From the NCBI GenBank assembly GCA_031272365.1, contig JAISTX010000018.1:1-40977 (forward strand): DNA of 40,977 nucleotides, written 5' to 3'. The DNA comes from Eubacteriales Family XIII. Incertae Sedis bacterium (GTDB lineage Bacteria; Bacillota; Clostridia; Peptostreptococcales; Anaerovoracaceae). Below the pieces are notes generated by a model. The model searched no databases and was not told the origin of the DNA. It saw only the letters and a program-made list of their open reading frames with translations. Of the stretch, positions 38,001 through 40,977 are shown piece by piece. The translations under genes and the position numbers were made by a program. Within the stretch, counting starts at the first letter, position 1; the number at the start of each line of letters is the position of its first letter.

Positions 38001-40593
38001 AGCCGTTGTACGAGCGCGCCACGAACGGCGCCTCCGGCGTCAGGCCCGTGATCTTGAACACGTAGGTGTTGCGGTCCGGGTCGGCCTCGCGCATCTCCGC
38101 CACGAGCCCCTCGAGCCCGTCCATCTTGTAGATGCTGTCCACCGCGGAGGCGGGGGCCGTCTTCTCCACGCTCGCCGTCGTGAACGTGCGCGAGGTGAAG
38201 GAGGTGACGGCGGACGTGAAGGCCGCCGCCGCGCCCGTCTCGCCGACCACCCGGAAGGTGGAGGCCGCCGTCGACTTGTCGCGCACCGTGAAGTTGATGT
38301 ACGCGCCGTAAACGACCGCGTCGTCCGGCAGATCTACGCCAGTGAAGCGCAGGTAGTTGTCGTAGGTGACCGAGGAGGAGTACTTGCCGTGCAGGTAGGC
38401 GCCCGAGCTCGTCAGGTACGTCCGCGTGGCGTTCGCCATCGCGTCGTCGTCGCCCTTCGCGATGTGGGAGCGCACCTCCATCTCGCCCATCGCCGTCTTG
38501 CCGATCGTGTAGTCGATGTTGGCCGTCTTCGTCGCCTGCTTGTCGCTCGCGTAGATGGCGAGCCGCGTCGCGCCCTCGCCGATGGCGATCGCCTCGCCGT
38601 ACGCGTACTCCGTGCCCGACGACGCGCCCGCCGTCTTGCCGTCCGTCGTGTAGCGGACCGTTGTCAGATCCGGGTTCGGCACCGTGATGGCGACGTCGAT
38701 CGGGTCCTCGTAATACCCGGCCGCCTTCGTCACGCCGATCGCCAGGTACAGCTTGCCGCCCGCGTTGGCCGCCCCGGCTGTGCCGGCCTGGAACAACGCC
38801 ACGACGCCGCCCGCCTTGTCCTCATACCAGCCGTACGCCTGGCCCTGTGCCGGCGCGAAGCCCGTGTCCGCCGCCGCGTACGACAGCGTCGAGATGGCCT
38901 CGGCGCCCTTGTAGAGCGTGACCGTGCCCGCGTCCGCCGCGCTGCCCTTGGCCACGTTCTGGACGGCGTAGCCCTTCGCCGGGATGTACAGGCCCGACGG
39001 GGACGTCAGCGCCGCCTCGTCCGGCGCCTGCCCGCCCGCGAGCTTGAAGGTGTCGTCGAGGCGGACCGCGAATTCGTTATCGTTATAGATCTCGACCGTG
39101 GAGAAGGCCGCGGCCTCCGTGCCCAGGACGTACTCGTTCAGGATGAGGTGCTGGGCCCACGCGGGGTCGGGGTAGTCGCCGGATGGCGTGCCCGCGCTGT
39201 ATTCAATAACAAGCTTGGCCGGGTACGCCGTGCCGCCCGCGTAGACGCTGCCGATGAAGGCGTCGCCGTCGAGCGTGAAGGCCAGGGCGCCGCCGTCCTG
39301 CCAGCCGTGGGCGCGCAGCTCCGCGATGAGCGGGGCGAGGTTGCCCGTGCGCACCTTCTGCCGCAGCGTGCGGAAGGAGTCGAGCGTGAAGTCGACGTAG
39401 CTGTCCGTGTACGTGCGGGAGGTGATGTTGCCGGCGGTGGCCGTGTAGACGCCCTTGTCGCCGACCTCGGCGCGCGCGCGGATGTTGGCCGTCTTGCCGG
39501 CCGGGCCGTCCGCGTACGTCGTGAACTCGATGTAGGCGTCGTCGACCGTCGCGTTCTGCGGCAGCGCGACCTCGGGGAAGCGGAACGCCGCGATCTCCTT
39601 GTACGGCGGGGTCAGCGTGGCCGACCAGTAGCCGCCGATCTGCATGCTGTCCTCGAGGGCGATCGCCTTCGCCGTGCCGTACTCCTCGGCGTCGCTCGAG
39701 GCGCCGCCGCCCGTCCCCTCGAACGTGCCCTTGCTCGAGACGTACTCGATGCTCAGCACCGGGGCGAGGCTGGAGCTGCCGTTGTAGGACCGGGCGACGA
39801 AGGTCGCCGTCGGGTCGCCCCCTACTATTTTAAAAACGTAGGCCGTGCGGGCCGGGTCCGCCTTGAACGCCTCGGTGACGATCCCCGACAGGTCCGTCGT
39901 CGTGAACTTGTCGCCCGCGGCCAGCACCGGCGTCTCCACGACGGCCGACGATCCCGAGAACGTCCTCGCCGCGTAGGAGGCCGCCTGGCTCGTGAACGCC
40001 GCGCCGGCGCCCGTCTCGCTGTAGAACGTGAGCGACCCGGCCGTCGGGGCCTTGTCGCGCAGCGTGAACGTGATCGTCGCGCTCGTGACCACCGCGTCCT
40101 CCGGCAGGCTGACGCCCGTGAAGCGCAGGTAGTTGTCGTAGGTGCGCGAGGACGAGTAGCGCCCGTGCAGGTACTCGCCGCTGCTCGTCAGGTCGACCTG
40201 CGTCGCGTTCGCCATCGCGTCGTCGTTGCCGGTCTGGATGGCGTACTGCTTGTAGAACGTGATGCCCGACGGCTCCTCCTTGGGTGCCTCTATCACCGTC
40301 TGGTCGCCGTCGTCCACGGGTGCGGTGCCCACGTCGTCCGGGTTGACGGGCGCCGTGTCCACCGGGGTGTCCGCCGGGGTGTCCGCCGGGGCGTCCACGG
40401 GTGTGTCCGCAGGCGTGTCCACCGCCGCCGGGTCGTCCGCCGGAGCCGCCGCCACCTGGTCCGGCTGCTGCGCCGGCTGGTCGGCCTGCGCCGCGTAGGT
40501 GGTGCCCACCGGCGCAAACAACAACAAAACTAGCACCGCAACCAATAGCAAAGCTGCGGCGCGCATGCGTACTAGACGCGAGCCCTCATACAT
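35098..40593 (-). CDS. giant secreted CotH-kinase protein, paralogue B
   Basis: The 1831-residue product repeats the plan of paralogue A and aligns with it almost end to end by eye. Signal peptide (MYEGSRLVRMRAAALLLVAVLVLLLF...TTYAAQ), a linker of degenerate Asp/Thr/Pro-rich repeats (PADTPVD units, about 45-95), sandwich repeats near 119 and 293, a lamin-tail-like domain near 481, a chitobiase-like domain near 619, sandwich repeats near 708 and 888, a lamin-tail domain near 1075, a chitobiase-like domain near 1221, a CotH-type domain about 1328-1740 (MFNVNDSDGAFY near 1591) and a chitobiase-like C-terminus. The linkers differ most between the two and the CotH domains least. It should act outside the cell; the target is unknown and no sortase or membrane anchor is seen. 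ATG 40593 is used because GGAGGG lies seven bases before it; the upstream ATG overlaps that signal. Confidence 0.85.
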   Translation of the reverse strand: MYEGSRLVRMRAAALLLVAVLVLLLFAPVGTTYAAQADQPAQQPDQVAAAPADDPAAVDTPADTPVDAPADTPADTPVDTAPVNPDDVGTAPVDDGDQTVIEAPKEEPSGITFYKQYAIQTGNDDAMANATQVDLTSSGEYLHGRYSSSRTYDNYLRFTGVSLPEDAVVTSATITFTLRDKAPTAGSLTFYSETGAGAAFTSQAASYAARTFSGSSAVVETPVLAAGDKFTTTDLSGIVTEAFKADPARTAYVFKIVGGDPTATFVARSYNGSSSLAPVLSIEYVSSKGTFEGTGGGASSDAEEYGTAKAIALEDSMQIGGYWSATLTPPYKEIAAFRFPEVALPQNATVDDAYIEFTTYADGPAGKTANIRARAEVGDKGVYTATAGNITSRTYTDSYVDFTLDSFRTLRQKVRTGNLAPLIAELRAHGWQDGGALAFTLDGDAFIGSVYAGGTAYPAKLVIEYSAGTPSGDYPDPAWAQHLILNEYVLGTEAAAFSTVEIYNDNEFAVRLDDTFKLAGGQAPDEAALTSPSGLYIPAKGYAVQNVAKGSAADAGTVTLYKGAEAISTLSYAAADTGFAPAQGQAYGWYEDKAGGVVALFQAGTAGAANAGGKLYLAIGVTKAAGYYEDPIDVAITVPNPDLTTVRYTTDGKTAGASSGTEYAYGEAIAIGEGATRLAIYASDKQATKTANIDYTIGKTAMGEMEVRSHIAKGDDDAMANATRTYLTSSGAYLHGKYSSSVTYDNYLRFTGVDLPDDAVVYGAYINFTVRDKSTAASTFRVVGETGAAAAFTSAVTSFTSRTFTTASVEKTAPASAVDSIYKMDGLEGLVAEMREADPDRNTYVFKITGLTPEAPFVARSYNGSSAKAPELVIQYYSSGGSFTKAIADYRDDSEEYGTAGAIAINDSMQIGGYWSTSLTAPYKEVAAFRFTGTEIPQDATITDAYIEFTTLTKGPAGRTANIEIRTELGDAAQYKTTAYDITKRTYSSSSITWELPSITAVREKIRTPNLADIIDEARLFGWKSGQALAFSLDGDNYIGDVYYGGTSYPAVLHIEYAFGGAGMYRNIETDPSLVDGVVINEVSTSGTKTNEDDWIELYNPSDSFMLLGPGIRLWRDTQTKGDTFDFTGLAIAPHGYRILYCDGNTEEGPDHISFDLKKTAELFLTQQNPDNPKEVLRVIDSFAYGEQLYDQTTARKPNGTARIVLMAEESYCKSNDSAMEKYDLVFSQDRGLYDSAFTLSLTSKTGATIRYTTDGKTPSRTVGTVYTAPLVIARTCAVRAIAYDDVGTTTPVTMTYVLKSNLANETQVGVRWRYKSTITSQQYADALASLPLLSITSDTVEISHASTADYVQGYFEFMPEEGSSDADFYSPIGVKRFGQASRSQFNSGIAVRFKKDFGAGKAKYEFFSSLEGEPYPLTGTYKKLELHEGQDGPQDIIYGLGYNRYDESVTRRLANQMGFFDSHVRYVHYFYNGMYMGIKTMREDYGPHTFEPYFDVDSDDFTKVSFQDSAFKTGRVEDGDGDTAVLKKVNDVAKTGNFQEFKKYVDVDNMIRNQILFMFIDTEHEMNAVIENNVVYSGGAEGSGVKMMFNVNDSDGAFYNKGDTTATAHSLVGGAGNTWHKWKNEPKSRGGAGEYFGIFSGDSTTATKGNLEFKTMVKDRVLELIGPADDGKLRGAEGAPLSVDNVVKIISEEQQKLMVPYRLDAAFMGDNSHIYQDWVSYGASVRALVPARVSFNLEQWKKYNMTHTLKAVTVTQAAGGVALTNPNSGTTVYYTLNGSDPMGANGATPSQSGGNTAAKAYAGGTITVPEGATLTVRAFTTNNWGPVTTY

Positions 40594-40679
40594 CGTGAAA
40601 CCCTCCATTAAATAAAAACACTTACTGTCCCCAGCTCCCCATAAATGTAATGCAAAATTAAAATTAGACTGGTATACTC

Positions 40680-40708
40680 TTTATAACATGACAAAATTGG
40701 TAATACAA
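40680..40708 (-). promoter_or_regulatory. promoter of CotH paralogue B
   Basis: On the minus strand TTGTAT (40708-40703) and TATAAA (40685-40680) are 17 bp apart, with TGT before the -10 box. The leader to ATG 40593 is about 80 bases and AT-rich. Confidence 0.65.
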
Positions 40709-40841
40709 TGATAATTATCCGTATTTCATAACAAAATCCGTGACATTGTGGCAGTTGTTTGGCGATCTTTCGCCTCGGCGCGCCATGGCAAGAGGGGAAA
40801 GGAAGCCGCTCGCTGGCGCTCGCGCCTGGTGATTGAGGCAT

Positions 40842-40905
40842 GGATTCCGGGTCAGGCCCGGAATGACAATGCGTGTGGGTCGGGCCCGGAATGACAATGC
40901 GTGTG
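40842..40905. repeat. family B palindromic repeat with a second half-unit
   Basis: TTCCGGGTCAGGCCCGGAA (40845-40863) is followed by GACAATGCGTGTGGGTC and a further GGGCCCGGAATGACAATG. It resembles the copies at 3379 and 27091. The stretch 40709-40935 holds nothing else that I recognise except the promoter at its end. Confidence 0.75.
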
Positions 40906-40935
40906 GGTCACATATGGTATGGTATACTTTTCCCC

Positions 40936-40977
40936 ATGGATATTGAAATCACTTTGCATAGGGAACCTGGCGCGGAG
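40936..40977 (+). CDS. start of a gene running off the window (partial)
   Basis: ATG 40936 opens a frame reading MDIEITLHREPGAE to the window edge. An extended -10 box TGG-TATACT (40920-40928) ends seven bases before it, and no Shine-Dalgarno is present, the same layout as lysA and hypE. Too short to identify. Confidence 0.5.
   Translation, partial: MDIEITLHREPGAE

Noticed and set aside
36310-40533. A 1400-residue plus-strand gene opposite CotH paralogue B
   Set aside because: The translation is Arg/Val/Asp-rich low-complexity text typical of the antisense frame of high-GC genes; the minus strand encodes recognisable domains throughout.

Overview
The window is a high-GC stretch (roughly two thirds G+C by eye) from a Gram-positive-type genome. 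The order rpsF-ssb-rpsR-gdpP-rplI-dnaB-purA, then an M23 peptidase, walR-walK, divIC and rsmA, resembles the origin-proximal core of Bacillota. DapL-type lysine synthesis, DnaD-type replication proteins, an LPXTG-like sorting signal and CotH proteins point to a high-GC member of the Clostridia. No finer placement can be supported from the sequence alone.

Layout. 1-246 is the 3' end of a surface protein with a cell-wall sorting signal. 247-1588 is a gene-free, repeat-packed stretch. 1589-2390 holds a small two-helix membrane protein and a deleted remnant of a PD-(D/E)XK transposase-family gene. 2439-10414 is the replication/translation block: rpsF, ssb, rpsR, gdpP, rplI (with an unusual acidic tail), dnaB, purA and an unusual DnaD-like protein that carries the N-terminal part of a DnaI-type helicase loader but no AAA+ domain. 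10465-15551 is cell-wall and division related: M23 endopeptidase, WalR, a compact WalK, DivIC/FtsB-like protein and RsmA. 15653-17251 (minus strand) has three tandem paralogous membrane proteins with DUF2510-like N-termini. 17837-22881 is centred on the aspartate family of amino acids: thrC (with a co-directional nuclease-like gene behind it) diverges from lysA-dapL. 23100-24647 is an NhaC-type Na+/H+ antiporter. 24897-26945 is a YtrA-type GntR regulator plus ABC ATPase and permease, under a very long perfect palindrome.

The right third (27258-40593, minus strand) is dominated by two paralogous secreted giants (1853 and 1831 aa) with the same domain plan: signal peptide, low-complexity linker, four beta-sandwich (DNRLRE/CBM96-like) repeats interleaved with lamin-tail and chitobiase-C-terminal-like domains, then a CotH-type kinase domain and a last chitobiase-like domain. 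Between them, on the opposite strand, lie an orphan hypE and an AT-rich MntA/HepT (nucleotidyltransferase/HEPN) toxin-antitoxin pair. A new gene begins at 40936 and runs off the window.

Four families of short palindromic repeats are scattered between genes, including one inside the rpsF-ssb-rpsR operon. Several genes appear to start at, or within a few bases of, the predicted transcription start, downstream of an extended -10 TGG-TATACT-like box and without a Shine-Dalgarno sequence, which suggests leaderless transcription alongside ordinary SD-led genes. The observations I rate highest are the AAA+-less DnaD/DnaI chimera, the leaderless-promoter pattern, the paired CotH giants and the covarying 66-bp inverted-repeat family.
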